DNA of 19,843 bases from Halomonas sp. (GTDB taxonomy: Bacteria > Pseudomonadota > Gammaproteobacteria > Pseudomonadales > Halomonadaceae). Position 1 is the first letter of the stretch. Each line of letters begins with the position of its first letter. Position numbers and translations under genes: made by a program. A model generated the notes under the pieces. That model was not told the DNA's origin and made no database searches. It worked only from the letters and a program-made list of their open reading frames with translations. The stretch covers positions 1-19,843 of the forward strand of contig SKVX01000455.1 of the NCBI GenBank assembly GCA_007129225.1, read 5' to 3'. Below are positions 1-7,476 of this stretch, one piece after another.

Positions 1-22
1 AACGGTGGGATAGGTTTCCGTT

Positions 23-1714
23 TCAGTAGAGTCGGCGCTCAGGCTCCCTGCGAGCCGGAAGACCCTGGGCGACGAAGTAGGGGGCGTCCGAGCGCGGTAG
101 CGGTTCACGCCCGCGTATCCTGTCGGCCAGCTTCTCGGCCAGCATGATCGTCGGCGCATTGAGGTTGCCGGTGGGTATTACCGGAAACAGAGAGGCGTCC
201 ACCACACGCAGCCCCTCGAGGCCGTGGGCGCGGCCGGCGCCATCGACCACCGCCATCTCATCGTCACCCATGCGGCAGCTGCCGCAGGGGTGGTAGGCGG
301 TTTCGGCGTGTGCGCGCACGAAGGCGTCGAGGGCTTCATCGGACTCCACGCCCGGGCCCGGTGAGACCTCCCTGCCGCGGTAGGCATCCATGGCGGGCTG
401 GGCAATGATCTCCCGGGTCAGGCGGATGGCGTCGCGGAACTCCTGCCAGTCCTTCTCCTGCGACATGTAGTTGAACAGGATGCTGGGAGCGGCCTCGGGG
501 TCTCGGGACGTCAGCCGAATCCTGCCCCGGCTCTCCGAGCGCATGGACCCGACATGGGCCTGGAAGCCGTGGGCCTGTACCGCGCTCTTGCCGTTGTAGC
601 TGATGGCGATGGGCAGGAAGTGATACTGCAGGTTGGGCCACGCTTCGTCGTCGTTGCTGCGAATGAAGCCCGCTGCCTCGAACTGGTTGCTGGCGCCGAC
701 GCCGGTGCCCTTGAACAGCCACTCGGCGCCGATCTTGGGCTGGTTGTACCATTTCAGCGCGGGGTAAAGGGAGATCGGCTGCGTGCATTCGTACTGGATA
801 TACATCTCCAGGTGGTCCTGGAGGTTCTCGCCGACACCGGGCAGGGCGTGGACCAACGGGATGTCGAGCTCACGCAGGTGATCGGGGTTCCCGACGCCGG
901 AGCGTTGCAGGATCTGCGGCGAGGCGATGGCGCCGGCACACAGCAGCACCTCGCGGCGGGCGCGGACCTGGTGCGACTGGCCGCGGCGCAGGTAGCGCAC
1001 GCCCACGGCGCGCTTGCCCTCGAACTCGATCACGTCCGTGGTGGCGTGGGTCTCGATGGTGAGGTTCTCGCGCTGCTTGACCTGGTCGAGATAGCCGCGA
1101 GCGGTGGAGGCGCGGCGCCCCTTGGGCGTGACGAAACGGTCCATGGGGCCGAACCCCTCCTGCTGGTAGCCGTTCACGTCGGGTGTCTCGGGATAGCCGG
1201 CCTGCACGGCGGCATCGATAAAGGTCCGATACAGCGGATTGTTGCCGGGCTTCGGGGTCGTGACAGAGACAGGGCCGTCGCCACCATGGTAGTCGTCGGG
1301 CCCGATATCGCGGCATTCGGCCTTGCGGAAATAGGGCAGGCAGTCGCCATAGGTCCAGTCCGCCAGGCCGGGCAGGCTGGCCCAGTGGTCGTAGTCCAGC
1401 GCATTGCCACGGATGTAGCACATGCCATTGATCAGCGACGAGCCGCCTAGCCCCTTGCCACGGCCGCACTCCATGCGCCGTCCATTCATGTGTGGTTCCG
1501 GGTCGGTCTCGAAGGCCCAGTTGTAGCGCTTGCCTTGCAGCGGGTAGGCCAGTGCCGCTGGCATCTGGGTGCGGAAGTCGAGACGATAGTCGGGGCCGCC
1601 GGCTTCCAGCAGCAGCACGCTGACCTCGGGGACTTCCGTAAGCCGGGCGGCAAGCACGTTGCCGGCCGAGCCGGCGCCGATGATGATGTAGTCGAATTCG
1701 CGAATCTGGGACAT
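23..1714 (-). CDS. betA: Choline dehydrogenase (GMC flavoprotein)
   Basis: This enzyme oxidises choline to betaine aldehyde, the first step of glycine betaine synthesis, at the membrane or in the cytoplasm. The 563-aa protein has the FAD-binding GAGSAG at residues 13-18 and the acidic end of the Rossmann fold in LLLEAGG (E37). A GMC signature, GRGKGLGGSSLINGM, lies near residue 85, and GAIASPQILQRSGVG is the second. The catalytic pair His475 (YHPCGSCRMG) and Asn519 (TGNLNAPTI) is 44 residues apart, the same spacing as in choline oxidase. The open frame runs 61 codons further upstream, but that part is low-complexity Ala/Ser/Arg/Pro. I start at MSQIREFDYIIIGAG because BetA proteins begin this way. 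The ribosome site (GTGAGA) is weak. It is the last gene of betIBA, 264 bp after betB. Confidence 0.96.
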   Translation of the reverse strand: MSQIREFDYIIIGAGSAGNVLAARLTEVPEVSVLLLEAGGPDYRLDFRTQMPAALAYPLQGKRYNWAFETDPEPHMNGRRMECGRGKGLGGSSLINGMCYIRGNALDYDHWASLPGLADWTYGDCLPYFRKAECRDIGPDDYHGGDGPVSVTTPKPGNNPLYRTFIDAAVQAGYPETPDVNGYQQEGFGPMDRFVTPKGRRASTARGYLDQVKQRENLTIETHATTDVIEFEGKRAVGVRYLRRGQSHQVRARREVLLCAGAIASPQILQRSGVGNPDHLRELDIPLVHALPGVGENLQDHLEMYIQYECTQPISLYPALKWYNQPKIGAEWLFKGTGVGASNQFEAAGFIRSNDDEAWPNLQYHFLPIAISYNGKSAVQAHGFQAHVGSMRSESRGRIRLTSRDPEAAPSILFNYMSQEKDWQEFRDAIRLTREIIAQPAMDAYRGREVSPGPGVESDEALDAFVRAHAETAYHPCGSCRMGDDEMAVVDGAGRAHGLEGLRVVDASLFPVIPTGNLNAPTIMLAEKLADRIRGREPLPRSDAPYFVAQGLPARREPERRLY

Positions 1715-1978
1715 AACATTTCTCACTGATAACGCCACGGAAACGGGCCTGCTCGCATGCGCAAGAAGTGTCGGCCCAGGGCTGGCGAGGCTGGCTAGCG
1801 AGGGGCGCCGGGGAGAGCCCGCGGCTGATCCGCGGACAGGTCTACGAGGGGGCGCTGTGAATCCTTCCCTGGACGCTACCGATGCCATCCCTGGCATCGG
1901 ACCCCTCTACGACCTGACCCCGGCGCCGCTCATGTTGCTGGTCACGCATCTCGCGGCCCGTAGCTCGAGGTCTGTGGC
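1715..1978 (-). other. betB-betA spacer with strong hairpins
   Basis: This 264-bp gap is long for two genes of one operon. It holds a perfect hairpin at 1879-1900 (9-bp arms CCGATGCCA and TGGCATCGG, 4-nt loop) and another at 1819-1835 (CCGCGG arms, 5-nt loop). GAGGGG near 1846 and CCCCTC near 1903 could close a larger structure around the first hairpin. No T-tract follows either hairpin on the minus strand, so they do not look like intrinsic terminators. A role in mRNA processing or in setting the betB:betA ratio is inference. Confidence 0.55.
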
Positions 1979-3448
1979 TTAGAACACCGACTCGAAGGGC
2001 CCCATCTCCACCTGCACCGATTTGGTCTGGGTGTAGTGGGCCAGGGTCTCGATGCCGTTCTCGCGGCCCACACCGGACTGCTTGTAGCCGCCCACCGGCA
2101 TCTCGGCCGGCGACTCGCCCCAGGTGTTGATCCAGCAGATGCCGGCCTCGAGGCGGTGGATGGTGCGGTGCGCCCGACTCAGGCTCTCTGTGAAAACGCC
2201 CGCGGCCAGCCCGTAGTGGGTGTCGTTGGCGCGCCGGATCAGCTCTTCCTCGTCATCGAAGGCGAGAATCGCCATGACCGGGCCGAAGATCTCCTCTCGT
2301 ACGATGCGCATCTCGTCACTGCAATCGGTGAAGACGGTGGGGGCGGCCCAGGCGCCCTTGGCGAAAGCGCCCTCTGCCATCGGCTCACCGCCGATCAGTA
2401 GCCGGGCACCCTCCTGCTTGCCCAGCTCGATATAGGAGAGCACCTTCTCCTGGTGGTCGTAGCTCACCAGGGGGCCGAAGTTGGTTTCGGGGTCGAGGGG
2501 GTCGCCGGCTCTGATGCGTGACACGCGCTCGGCTATCCTGGCCTCGAAGGCCTCCTTCACGGAGCGGTGCACGAAGACCCGCGTGCCATTGGTGCAGATC
2601 TGACCACTGGAGTAGAAGTTGGCCATCATCGCCGCGTCCGCGGCGCGGTCGAGGTCGGCATCGGCAAAGACGATCAGCGGCGACTTGCCGCCGAGCTCCA
2701 TGGTCACGTCCTTGAGCGACGACTCTCCTGCGGCTGCCATCACCTTCTTGCCGGTGCCCACTTCGCCGGTGAACGACACCTTGGCGATGCCGGGATGGCC
2801 GGTCAGCATCTGTCCCACACGGCCATCGCCCTGGACGATGTTGAAGACGCCGTCCGGCAGGCCGGCCTCGGTGAAGATCTCGGCCAGTTTCATGGCGGTC
2901 AGAGGCGTGACCTCGCTGGGCTTGAGCACCACGGCATTGCCGGCGGCCAGTGCCGGAGCGGCCTTCCAGCAGGCGATCTGGATGGGGTAGTTCCAGGCCG
3001 CAATGGCGCCGATCACGCCCAGCGGCTCTCGACGGGTATAAACAAAGGAGGATTCGCGCAAGGGAATCTGAGCGCCCTCGATGGCGGATGCCAGCCCGGC
3101 ATAGTATTCGATGACATCGGCACCGGTGGCGATGTCCACGGCGGCGGTTTCGCTGATCGGCTTGCCGGTATTGCGTGTCTCCAGCTCGGCGATCTCGTCG
3201 TTTCGTTCTCTCAAGAGCGCTACAGCACGGTTCAGGATGCGGCCGCGCTCCATGCCGGTCATGGCTGCCCAGACGCGTTGTCCCTTGTGTGCCACGGCGA
3301 CGGCGCGATCCACGTCGGCCTGCGAGGCCTGCAGCACTCTGGCGAGGAGAGTGCCGTCGTAGGGGTTGTGGATGTCAAAGGTCTCGTCGGAAGTGGCTTC
3401 CACCCGGCGACCGTCGATATAGAGTGTTTCGGTGTCGAGGCTTGCCAT
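1979..3448 (-). CDS. betB: Betaine aldehyde dehydrogenase
   Basis: This NAD(P)-dependent aldehyde dehydrogenase converts betaine aldehyde to glycine betaine in the cytoplasm. The protein is 489 aa, matching the family's usual length of about 490. It carries Asn153 (AWNYP), the general base Glu251 (ELGGKSP) and the nucleophile Cys285 (SSGQICTNGTR), plus the C-terminal EEIFGPV and GESPAEMPVGGYKQSG segments. The start at MASLDTETLYIDG is supported by AGGAG seven bases upstream; the 34 extra codons before it overlap betI in another frame. betI stops 13 bp upstream, so the two genes are tightly coupled. No anomalies were seen. Confidence 0.97.
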   Translation of the reverse strand: MASLDTETLYIDGRRVEATSDETFDIHNPYDGTLLARVLQASQADVDRAVAVAHKGQRVWAAMTGMERGRILNRAVALLRERNDEIAELETRNTGKPISETAAVDIATGADVIEYYAGLASAIEGAQIPLRESSFVYTRREPLGVIGAIAAWNYPIQIACWKAAPALAAGNAVVLKPSEVTPLTAMKLAEIFTEAGLPDGVFNIVQGDGRVGQMLTGHPGIAKVSFTGEVGTGKKVMAAAGESSLKDVTMELGGKSPLIVFADADLDRAADAAMMANFYSSGQICTNGTRVFVHRSVKEAFEARIAERVSRIRAGDPLDPETNFGPLVSYDHQEKVLSYIELGKQEGARLLIGGEPMAEGAFAKGAWAAPTVFTDCSDEMRIVREEIFGPVMAILAFDDEEELIRRANDTHYGLAAGVFTESLSRAHRTIHRLEAGICWINTWGESPAEMPVGGYKQSGVGRENGIETLAHYTQTKSVQVEMGPFESVF

Positions 3449-3461
3449 GGTGTTGCTCCTG

Positions 3462-4067
3462 TCAGGAAACGGGTGTGGATTCGTGGTTGGCCAACAGCTG
3501 GTCAAGATAGTCATGGGCCAGGCGCCGCGCACCGTCGGCATCCAGCCCATCCGGCGTCAGGGCGCCGCGAAGCCAGAGGCCGTCGATCGTCGCTGCCAGG
3601 CCATGCGATGCACGGCGTGCCGGCTCTTGAGGCATCACCCGTCGGAACTGGCTGCAGAGATTGGAATAGAGTCGTCGATCGTTGACCTGCTGCAGGCGCT
3701 GAAGCTGGGGCTTGTGCATGCTGCTGGCCCAGAATGCCAGCCACGTCTTGGCCACCGGGCCGGAGACCTGGCTGCGGTCGAAGTTGCCGTCGATGATGGC
3801 ACCGATATGGGCGCGGGGAGAGGCGTCGCCCAGGGAGCGGCGCCGTGCCGAGACGGCATCGCCCAGGTCCGTGAGGATCTGGCGCATGGTGGCCTCAAGC
3901 AGGCCGTCCTTGCCGCCGAAGTAGTGGCTGATGATCCCGGCGGAGACGCCGGCATGTCCGGCGATACGGATGACCGTCGCATCGGCAAGGCCCACCTCGT
4001 CGATGGCTGCCATGGTGGCCTGGATCAGCTGCTGACGCCGAATCGGTTCCATTCCTACCTTGGGCAT
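3462..4067 (-). CDS. betI: HTH-type transcriptional repressor BetI
   Basis: This is the TetR-family repressor of the choline-betaine operon; in the studied systems choline relieves its repression. The 201-aa protein has an N-terminal helix-turn-helix at about residues 30-52 (VIRIAGHAGVSAGIISHYF) after the conserved MPKVGMEPIRRQQLIQAT opening. The rest is the ligand and dimerisation domain, including KTWLAFWASSMHKPQLQRLQ. AAGGAG lies about 7 bases before the chosen ATG. It is the first gene of betIBA, and a palindrome of BetI type sits about 95 bp upstream, which suggests autoregulation. The divergent neighbour is tRNA-Met rather than a choline transporter gene. Confidence 0.95.
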   Translation of the reverse strand: MPKVGMEPIRRQQLIQATMAAIDEVGLADATVIRIAGHAGVSAGIISHYFGGKDGLLEATMRQILTDLGDAVSARRRSLGDASPRAHIGAIIDGNFDRSQVSGPVAKTWLAFWASSMHKPQLQRLQQVNDRRLYSNLCSQFRRVMPQEPARRASHGLAATIDGLWLRGALTPDGLDADGARRLAHDYLDQLLANHESTPVS

Positions 4068-4162
4068 CCGGAACTCCTTGTCTCGTGGTAACGACTGCTG
4101 CCAGTGGCGACGGCCTTGTTGGTCACCGGTGGCGGATTCGAGTATGACTTGCCAGCATGCCA

Positions 4163-4194
4163 AATTTTTATTGAACGTTCAATCAATAAAAATT
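4163..4194. promoter_or_regulatory. Probable BetI operator, two overlapping dyads
   Basis: A perfect 14-bp palindrome, ATTGAACGTTCAAT, lies at 4170-4183. A second dyad with perfect 12-bp arms (AATTTTTATTGA at 4163-4174 and its complement at 4183-4194) overlaps it, with its centre shifted by 2 bp. Read on the minus strand, the core ATTGATTGAACGTTCAAT resembles the gammaproteobacterial BetI motif as I remember it. The position upstream of betI fits autorepression. Promoter elements for betI probably overlap this site, but I could not fix them. Confidence 0.78.
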
Positions 4195-4210
4195 GGACGA
4201 CAGGACCAGC

Positions 4211-4239
4211 TTGCCACTTTATTGTACTTCGGGCATAAT
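4211..4239 (+). promoter_or_regulatory. Sigma-70 promoter of tRNA-Met
   Basis: TTGCCA at 4211-4216 and CATAAT at 4234-4239 are separated by exactly 17 bp. A GC-rich discriminator (CCGCCCCG) follows, as is typical of stable RNA promoters under stringent control. The tRNA begins about 42 bp downstream of the -10 box. Confidence 0.75.
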
Positions 4240-4281
4240 TCCGCCCCGTCGACCCCATTGAGTACCGGTTCGGCAATGAAA

Positions 4282-4358
4282 GGCTACGTAGCTCAGCTGG
4301 TTAGAGCACATCACTCATAATGATGGGGTCCCCTGTTCGAATCAGGGCGTAGCCACCA
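4282..4358 (+). tRNA. tRNA-Met(CAT), elongator type
   Basis: This 77-nt cloverleaf includes an encoded CCA. The acceptor stem pairs GGCTACG with CGTAGCC, followed by A73. The anticodon loop CTCATAA (anticodon CAT) is closed by CATCA/TGATG. The T arm contains GTTCGAATC. The first base pairs with its partner, unlike initiator tRNA, and the sequence closely resembles the E. coli elongator tRNA-Met. Confidence 0.96.
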
Positions 4359-4367
4359 GAACACCTG

Positions 4368-4407
4368 AAGGCGCCCGCACGAGCTTCTCGTGCGGGCGCC
4401 TTTCGTT
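4368..4407 (+). terminator. Intrinsic terminator after tRNA-Met
   Basis: A perfect 16-bp stem (4368-4383 with 4387-4402) has a 3-nt loop and a very GC-rich core (GGCGCCCGCACGAG). A short T-rich run, TTTCGTT, follows. It separates tRNA-Met from the tRNA-Asn genes, which have their own promoter. Confidence 0.87.
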
Positions 4408-4441
4408 GTGCGGCGAACCGGTGGGGGTGGGGAATCCGCCC

Positions 4442-4469
4442 TTGACCTGATCGAAGCGATCCGTATACT
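4442..4469 (+). promoter_or_regulatory. Sigma-70 promoter of the tRNA-Asn cluster
   Basis: TTGACC at 4442-4447 and TATACT at 4464-4469 are 16 bp apart, about 22 bp before the first tRNA-Asn. No equally good promoter is visible before the second and third copies, so one transcript probably carries all three. Confidence 0.75.
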
Positions 4470-4490
4470 ACGCACCGTGTTCACGGCCAT

Positions 4491-4566
4491 TCCCCGATAG
4501 CTCAGTTGGTAGAGCAAATGACTGTTAATCATTGGGTCGCAGGTTCGAGTCCTGCTCGGGGAGCCA
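4491..4566 (+). tRNA. tRNA-Asn(GTT), copy 1
   Basis: 76 nt with encoded CCA and discriminator G73. The acceptor stem is TCCCCGA/TCGGGGA. The anticodon loop CTGTTAA (anticodon GTT) is closed by AATGA/TCATT. The T arm contains GGTTCGAGTCC. It differs from copies 2 and 3 in both stems, with the pairing kept. Confidence 0.96.
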
Positions 4567-4609
4567 ATGAACATGTGCTGATAGCACGAGTAGCTGATTG
4601 AAGCGCCAT

Positions 4610-4679
<70 letters not shown>

Positions 4680-4685
<6 letters not shown>

Positions 4686-4750
4686 TCAGCTTGTGATGTG
4701 ATGAGCCATCAGCTTGTGAGATGAGCCATCAGCTTGTGATGAGCCATCAG
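4680..4750 (+). repeat. Degenerate tandem repeat seeded by a tRNA 3' end
   Basis: Copies of GAGCCATCAGCTTGTGA begin at 4680, 4703 and 4723. A partial copy, GAGCCATCAGC, begins at 4741, so the periods shrink from 23 to 20 to 18 bp. The first copy contains the CCA end of tRNA-Asn copy 2. The same GAGCCATCAGC recurs at 4864 at the end of copy 3. This looks like slippage or unequal exchange between tRNA ends. Confidence 0.75.
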
Positions 4751-4793
4751 CACATCAAGTCGTCAGACAGTCCTGCCTTGTCGTCAAGACCGA

Positions 4794-4869
<76 letters not shown>

Positions 4870-5041
4870 TCAGCCTGTTCTGTCGAGAGCCATGAGGCCT
4901 CAATCACCTTTCGGTTCTATCGTCTCTAGCACCCCTTTCTAGCTAGTTCCTGCATACCTCTAGTTCCTTCATCTCGTTCTGGTCAACGCACATTCTCTCC
5001 AGCGGAATGGGGATAGCCGTGCTTCCCTGCACCCACCGCTT

Positions 5042-5998
5042 TCAGTCGAGCGCCTCCTGAAGGCGCTCCAGCCCACGCCGGGCGAGTTGCACGGGGCGCG
5101 ATTCACTCACCGTCCATGCTGCCATGGAGCCGTCGTACATCGCCACATTGTCGAATCCGGCAATCTCGCTGAGCACGAACCAGTCCGTTGCCGCCCAGTG
5201 TCCGGTGTTGCAGAAGGTGATGGTACGGGCATTGCGATCCAGTTCGGCAGAATTGATACGCGAGGCGAGCCCTTGCTTGTCCAGGTAATAGGCACCAGAG
5301 CTGTCGCTGAAATGGGTGTGATGAGGCAGGCTCCGGGCGCCGGGTATGGTGCCGGGGGCGTGTGCGGCCGGAGAGGTCGTTTCGCCGACGAAGTAGTCCG
5401 ATGGTCGGGCATCGACCAGCTGAGCCTGGTCTTGGCGCGCCTGCTCCACCTGTTCGGTGGTGGCAATCAGTTCCTCACGCAGGCTGGCCTCGAAGGTTCT
5501 CGGCTCGACGTCGGAAACGGGTCCGCTGGCGACGTCGAAGCCTTGCTGCTGCCAACCTGCGAAGCCGCCATCGAGAATGGCGACCTCGTCGTGACCCAGA
5601 ATCTTGAAGGTCCAGTAGACACGTGCCGCGCTACCGAAGTCCGTAGGCCCGGTCCCGGCGGGGACGATCACGACCGTCGTATCGTTATCGATACCCAGGC
5701 TTCCGATCAATTCCTGCAGAGGTTCGATCTCGGGCAGCAGGCCCGCTACGTCATCACGTGCTTCACGCCAGCCATCGTCGGTGTAGCTGCTGTAGCGGCT
5801 GCCGGGGATTCGAGCAGCCTCGTGGCTGTCGCGATCGCCCCCATCGTCGATGGAAGAGCGAACATCGAGAACCACCAGATTGTCGTCATCGAGATGGCGG
5901 TCAAGCCACTCGGCTTGAACCAGTGGAGACATATCGGAGGCCTGCACCTGTGCCGATAGCCACAGTGCGCTGATGCCCAGTATGAAGGTGCGTAACAT
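5042..5998 (-). CDS. Exported two-domain rhodanese (thiosulfate sulfurtransferase family)
   Basis: Rhodanese-family enzymes move sulfane sulfur from thiosulfate or a similar donor to a thiophilic acceptor. The 318-aa protein opens with a signal peptide (MLRTFILGISALWLSAQVQA, cleavage near residue 20), so it should act in the periplasm. The N-terminal rhodanese domain (about 25-155) has PAGTGPTD in place of a cysteine loop and is probably inactive. The C-terminal domain (about 175-300) has the active-site loop CNTGHWAA with Cys263, the only cysteine. The start at MLRTF has GAGGG upstream; the longer frame adds 68 residues with no signal sequence. An 8-bp-arm hairpin (5048-5068) sits in the last codons. 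Substrate and partner are unknown. Confidence 0.87.
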   Translation of the reverse strand: MLRTFILGISALWLSAQVQASDMSPLVQAEWLDRHLDDDNLVVLDVRSSIDDGGDRDSHEAARIPGSRYSSYTDDGWREARDDVAGLLPEIEPLQELIGSLGIDNDTTVVIVPAGTGPTDFGSAARVYWTFKILGHDEVAILDGGFAGWQQQGFDVASGPVSDVEPRTFEASLREELIATTEQVEQARQDQAQLVDARPSDYFVGETTSPAAHAPGTIPGARSLPHHTHFSDSSGAYYLDKQGLASRINSAELDRNARTITFCNTGHWAATDWFVLSEIAGFDNVAMYDGSMAAWTVSESRPVQLARRGLERLQEALD

Positions 5999-6153
5999 GA
6001 ACTTGCCCTCGTTTGTCGGGTTTGCCGTCAGCCTATGCATCTCGGCCATGGGGTGGCTATCGATCCGCCAGACGCAATGCTCACTAGTACAGCACGCTTT
6101 GCGATAAGCGACAGCGCATGGCCGAACACAGCCAGTTTTCGTGCAAAGCCTGG

Positions 6154-6178
6154 CCCCCCGGCAGCGGATGCCGGGGCA
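6154..6178 (-). terminator. Terminator-like hairpin after the AhpD-like gene
   Basis: Perfect 8-bp arms, CCCCGGCA (6156-6163) and TGCCGGGG (6169-6176), have a 5-nt loop. They start about 10 bp past the stop of the AhpD-like gene. On the minus strand a TTT appears only after several more bases, so the U-run is poor. The rest of the gap up to the rhodanese start at 5998 shows nothing I can name. Confidence 0.5.
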
Positions 6179-6185
6179 GGGTGGC

Positions 6186-6755
6186 TTATCCCTTCCAGGC
6201 ATGGCCGGCGAAAGCCTCGTCGAGCTCCGGGTGATTGAGGTGGTTGGAGTAGTTGGACAGCGTCTTCACGGCCAGGGCCAGCACGATCTGTAGCACATGC
6301 TGCTCCTCGAAGCCGGCGTCCAGGAATGCCTTGACGTCCTCACGGGTCGGCATGCCGCGGGTATCGAACATGACACCGGTGAATTCGCTCAGCGCAGCCA
6401 GTCGCGAGTCGGGAATTTCCCGATCCTCACGAATCGCCTCCAGCACGTCGGCAGGCACCTGAGACATCTTCTCCGCCAGCATGCTGTGGGCGGACATGCA
6501 GTAGCTGCAGCCGTTGAGGTGACTGATGGTCAGGAAAACCACTTCCTGCTCCGGAGGAGTGAGCCCGGAGTCCTGCCGGAACAGCTCATAGCCGTGCAGA
6601 TAGGTGTCGAGGACTCCGGGCGCCTTGGCCATGCCCTCGTACATGTTGGGCACGAAGCCCAGCTTGGCGTTGGCTTGCTCGAGCAATGGCCGGGCCTTGG
6701 CATCGGCATTGTCGAGGGTCTGCGGGGGAAGTTGGATCTGGTAGTCGGCGGTCAT
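6186..6755 (-). CDS. AhpD-like carboxymuconolactone decarboxylase-fold protein
   Basis: Members of this fold include AhpD, a thiol-dependent peroxidase partner, and true decarboxylases. This 189-aa protein has the redox motif CSYCMSAH (Cys83, Cys86, His90) in EVVFLTISHLNGCSYCMSAH, which favours the peroxidase/disulfide-reductase branch. KLGFVPNMYE near residue 31 is another common CMD-family element. The ribosome site GGAG lies 6-7 bases before the ATG. It sits 98 bp downstream of a TetR gene on the same strand, with a 26-bp palindrome between them, so it is probably regulated by that TetR protein. It lacks a signal peptide and should be cytoplasmic. The substrate is unknown. Confidence 0.88.
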   Translation of the reverse strand: MTADYQIQLPPQTLDNADAKARPLLEQANAKLGFVPNMYEGMAKAPGVLDTYLHGYELFRQDSGLTPPEQEVVFLTISHLNGCSYCMSAHSMLAEKMSQVPADVLEAIREDREIPDSRLAALSEFTGVMFDTRGMPTREDVKAFLDAGFEEQHVLQIVLALAVKTLSNYSNHLNHPELDEAFAGHAWKG

Positions 6756-6803
6756 GGTTGATCTCCTGTCAAGCGTACGAGGGACACCTTGCGGTGTCGG
6801 TTT

Positions 6804-6829
6804 ATATATGGACCTATCAGTCCATATAT
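6804..6829. promoter_or_regulatory. 26-bp inverted repeat, probable TetR operator
   Basis: Perfect 10-bp arms, ATATATGGAC (6804-6813) and GTCCATATAT (6820-6829), have a 6-bp spacer. The site lies between the TetR gene and the AhpD-like gene, in the expected promoter region of the latter. A second small hairpin (GACACC/GGTGTC, 6783-6798) lies between it and the start codon. Size and symmetry fit a TetR dimer site; binding is inferred. Confidence 0.72.
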
Positions 6830-6853
6830 GTCGTAAAAAATCACCCCAATCGT

Positions 6854-7441
6854 TCAGCGCAATGTGTCGAGCAGCAACTCGGCGGCGGCCCGGGTCTGTG
6901 CAGGGTCGGCACCGGACTTGAGCAAGGTGCGCAGGCCGGCCATGCCCAGCGTGAGATAGGTTGCGAGCGCCAGTGCGTCACGATCTGAGGCGATATCACC
7001 TTCGGCCTGTGACCGAACGACGGCCTCGTGGAACAGGGCGGTGATGGCTTGGACGCTGCGCTTGGCCTCGATGGACGGGATGTCGTCACGCTGGCCGAGT
7101 TCACTGGCCGAATTGAAGATCAGACAGCCCAGTGCAGCACGCTCGCTGCCGGCCTCCAGAGCCGTCTGCCCGAACAGTTCCTGGAGAAAGTGCATCGCTG
7201 AAGGCGACGCTTCCAGCTGGCGGTTGAGTCGATCGATCAGGTTGCCGCGATAGCGGCGCAGCGCCTCGAGAAACAGCTGTTCCTTGTTGCCGAAGGCCTG
7301 GTACAGGCTGCTGCGCGAGATTTTCATCGCCTCCAGCAGGTCGCGGGTCGAAGCGCTGTCGTAGCCTCTGGCCCAGAAGACCTGCATGGCGGCGCTCGCG
7401 GCCTCGTCGGGGCTGAATGCAATGGGGCGTCCACGTGTCAT
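6854..7441 (-). CDS. TetR/AcrR-family transcriptional regulator
   Basis: 195-aa DNA-binding repressor. The N-terminus has the family pattern MTRGRPIAFSPDEAASAAM, then FWARGYDSASTRDLL and the recognition helix ISRSSLYQAFGNKEQLF (about residues 42-58). The C-terminal ligand domain, with LTLGMAGLRTLLKSGADPAQ near the end, is generic. No clear Shine-Dalgarno sequence exists at normal spacing: GAGG is almost against the ATG, and a promoter -10 lies only 7 bp upstream. The next gene on the strand is the AhpD-like protein, the probable target. This resembles repressors of electrophile- or oxidant-inducible genes, but the inducer cannot be read from sequence. Confidence 0.9.
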   Translation of the reverse strand: MTRGRPIAFSPDEAASAAMQVFWARGYDSASTRDLLEAMKISRSSLYQAFGNKEQLFLEALRRYRGNLIDRLNRQLEASPSAMHFLQELFGQTALEAGSERAALGCLIFNSASELGQRDDIPSIEAKRSVQAITALFHEAVVRSQAEGDIASDRDALALATYLTLGMAGLRTLLKSGADPAQTRAAAELLLDTLR

Positions 7442-7448
7442 GCCTCGA

Positions 7449-7476
7449 ATTTAAAATCAATCGTTCCAGAAATCAA
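7449..7476 (-). promoter_or_regulatory. Candidate promoter of the tetR gene
   Basis: On the minus strand, TTGATT (7471-7476) and TTAAAT (7449-7454) are 16 bp apart. The -10 box ends 7 bp before the ATG at 7441, so the transcript would be leaderless or nearly so. This agrees with the lack of a spaced ribosome site. Confidence 0.5.

Noticed and set aside
554..1450. 298-codon plus-strand open frame
   Set aside because: Antisense shadow of betA, with the composition expected of a complementary frame.
1715..1897. 61-residue N-terminal extension of BetA
   Set aside because: Low-complexity Ala/Ser/Arg/Pro with no targeting signal; BetA proteins begin just before the FAD motif, at 1714.
2567..3685. 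Long plus-strand open frame of 372 codons
   Set aside because: It runs antisense through betB into betI and carries no family motif; high GC content keeps opposite frames open.
4311..4574. 87-codon minus-strand frame containing SRTRTCDP and LRPDSNRGP
   Set aside because: It is the antisense translation of the tRNA-Met and tRNA-Asn genes, a well-known false protein in annotations.
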